Source: Pseudomonas matsuisoli (GTDB lineage Bacteria; Pseudomonadota; Gammaproteobacteria; Pseudomonadales; Pseudomonadaceae). From it: a DNA stretch of 64,000 nt. The translations under genes were made by a program, and so were the position numbers. Numbering within the stretch: the first letter of the stretch is position 1; every line of letters starts with the position of its first letter. The notes beneath the pieces were generated by a model, which searched no databases, was not told the origin of the DNA, and was given only the letters and a program-made list of their open reading frames with translations. The DNA lies in contig NZ_BMPO01000001.1 of the NCBI RefSeq assembly GCF_014647635.1, positions 62,001 through 126,000 of the forward strand, read 5' to 3'. Of the stretch, positions 62,994 through 64,000 are shown one piece after another.

Positions 62994-63891
62994 TCGCCAG
63001 CCCCTTCGCAATGGTTTCGGAAGTGACCTTCAGGAGGTCAAGGTAGGTCGGCACAGGTCCCTTCGCGTCGGTCAGTGAGTCGACATACAACACCCCGCCA
63101 TAGCGTGCACCCGTCTCGCGAGCAACCTGCTTCGCCGGGTCCGCCGAAATAGTGCTTTCAGAAAACACGACGCCGATGTCGTGCTTGCGAACGGCATCAA
63201 TCACCTTCCGGACCTGTTGGGGAGTACCTTGTTGGTCGGCGTTGATTGGCCAGAGGTACAGTTCCTTAAGGCCGTAGTCTCGCGCCAGATAGGAGAAAGC
63301 GCCTTCACTGCTAACCAACCAGCGCTTGGATTCAGGTACACGATCGAGCTCGGCTTTGATAGGCGAGACGACATCGCGGATACGGGCCTTGTAGTTTTCT
63401 GCATTGGTCTTGTAGACCTCGGCGTTCTCCGGGTCATGCTCGACCAGAGCATCGCGAATATTGTCCACGTAGATAATCGCGGCGTCTGGCGACATCCATG
63501 CATGCGGATTGGGCTTCCCGGAGTACGGTCCTTCGCTAATGCCAATCGGCTCCACCCCTTTCGACACGACGACACTTGGCACTGACTTCAAATTCTGGAA
63601 GAACCGCTCGAACCATAACTCCAGGTTCATCCCGTTCCAGAGAATGAGCCTTGCGCCCTGGGCTTTCCTGATATCGCCCGGTGTTGGCTGGTAATTGTGT
63701 ATTTCGGCGCCGGGTCGCGTGATCGATTCGACGATTGCCGCATCGCCCGCGACGTTGCTAGCAATGTCGGCAATGACAGTGAACGTGGTGACGACTTTGA
63801 ATTTATCCTGGGCCAACACAGGGCCGGTGAACGCTGCGAGCAAACCGACGAGGCCCGCGGCAAGGGTGATGCGTACCGTTCGGAGATTCAT
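62977..63891 (-). CDS. sitA: manganese/iron-binding periplasmic protein SitA
   Basis: The 304-residue family 9 binding protein captures Mn2+ (and Fe2+) for the SitBCD transporter. A signal peptide ends in VLA-Q. The four metal ligands expected of the family are present as His65 (EIHNYQPT), His130 (NPHAWMSP), Glu196 ([13 protein letters not shown]) and Asp271 (LYVDSLTD); a Glu/Asp pair favours Mn/Fe over Zn. AAGGA six bases before the ATG at 63891 fixes the start. It is the first gene of sitABCD. Confidence 0.94.
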   Translation of the reverse strand: MNLRTVRITLAAGLVGLLAAFTGPVLAQDKFKVVTTFTVIADIASNVAGDAAIVESITRPGAEIHNYQPTPGDIRKAQGARLILWNGMNLELWFERFFQNLKSVPSVVVSKGVEPIGISEGPYSGKPNPHAWMSPDAAIIYVDNIRDALVEHDPENAEVYKTNAENYKARIRDVVSPIKAELDRVPESKRWLVSSEGAFSYLARDYGLKELYLWPINADQQGTPQQVRKVIDAVRKHDIGVVFSESTISADPAKQVARETGARYGGVLYVDSLTDAKGPVPTYLDLLKVTSETIAKGLANDGNG

Positions 63892-63941
63892 GCGCTTCCT
63901 TAGATGATCCAGCATGGTTAGTTGACGACACCTTTATAATC

Positions 63942-63960
63942 ACAAATAAGAGTCATTACC
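63942..63960 (-). promoter_or_regulatory. candidate Fur box upstream of sitA
   Basis: Read on the minus strand, GGTAATGACTCTTATTTGT agrees with the 19-base Fur consensus at 11 positions, mostly in the left half. It lies about 50 bases before the sitA ATG in AT-rich DNA, the usual place for Fur or MntR control of a metal importer. The match is modest. Confidence 0.45.
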
Positions 63961-64000
63961 AATCATAGGCAATCTTCGATCTATAAGAATTGTCGCGAAA

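Overview
The window looks like the chromosome of a free-living, moderately GC-rich gammaproteobacterium from the Pseudomonas/Halomonadaceae neighbourhood. Evidence for this is the hemN-anr pair with an Anr box, the rssC-rssB-PilZ-mlaA block known from Pseudomonas (PA2797-PA2800), a two-subunit pyruvate carboxylase with its divergent LysR regulator, a PA2817-like gene, and many intergenic hairpins of the TGTAGGAGC type. The species cannot be fixed from the sequence. No rRNA, tRNA, CRISPR array or insertion sequence was seen.

Layout. 1-11.5 kb: small conserved genes, an NlpC/P60 hydrolase, an ABC exporter, a periplasmic cyclophilin, LysR/MFS genes, a FemAB-like protein, an LplT-like transporter, azlCD and a GNAT. 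11.9-15.4 kb: one giant transporter-fused hybrid histidine kinase. 15.9-19.1 kb: ydbH-ynbE-ydbL, an envelope lipid-bridge operon. 19.2-21.5 kb: hemN and anr. 21.7-24.1 kb: an HPP/CBS protein and a DUF2254 protein. 24.3-28.8 kb: pycA-oadA and a divergent LysR gene. 29-32.9 kb: a DadA-like oxidase, DUF3817, pdxY and dusA. 33.0-38.2 kb: a small Hrp-type regulatory and type III secretion-like locus. 38.2-41.2 kb: rssC, rssB, a PilZ gene and mlaA. 41.3-55.0 kb: a large amide/peptide uptake and hydrolysis cluster on the minus strand. 55.4-59.8 kb: DUF4404, queF, an ABC-2 exporter and a GST. 60-64 kb: a PA2817-like gene and the sitABCD manganese/iron importer.

The most remarkable part is 33.0-38.2 kb. 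It carries a HrpS-type sigma-54 activator and a HrpL-type ECF sigma factor preceded by a good sigma-54 promoter. A textbook hrp box points into a divergent pair made of a HrcN/FliI-like ATPase and a SpoA (HrcQb/FliN-like) protein. The whole HrpS -> sigma-54 -> HrpL -> hrp-box cascade can therefore be read in under 4 kb. Its visible output, however, is only an ATPase and a C-ring-like protein: no export gate, needle, secretin, translocon or effector gene is present here. The ATPase has also lost the catalytic glutamate and other motifs conserved in the family. This is either the wreck of an Hrp secretion island, a satellite of one located elsewhere, or a repurposed ATPase/SpoA module kept under Hrp control. 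Intergenic DNA here is visibly AT-rich, and the locus sits between housekeeping genes (dusA and rssC), as expected for an insertion.

The second notable part is the 13.6-kb minus-strand cluster. Two paralogous peptide-binding proteins, one complete Dpp-like ABC importer with a fused DppD-DppF ATPase, two amidase-signature enzymes, an M20 amidohydrolase, an M81 (MlrC-like) metallohydrolase and a LysR regulator together suggest uptake and stepwise hydrolysis of one particular amide or peptide compound.
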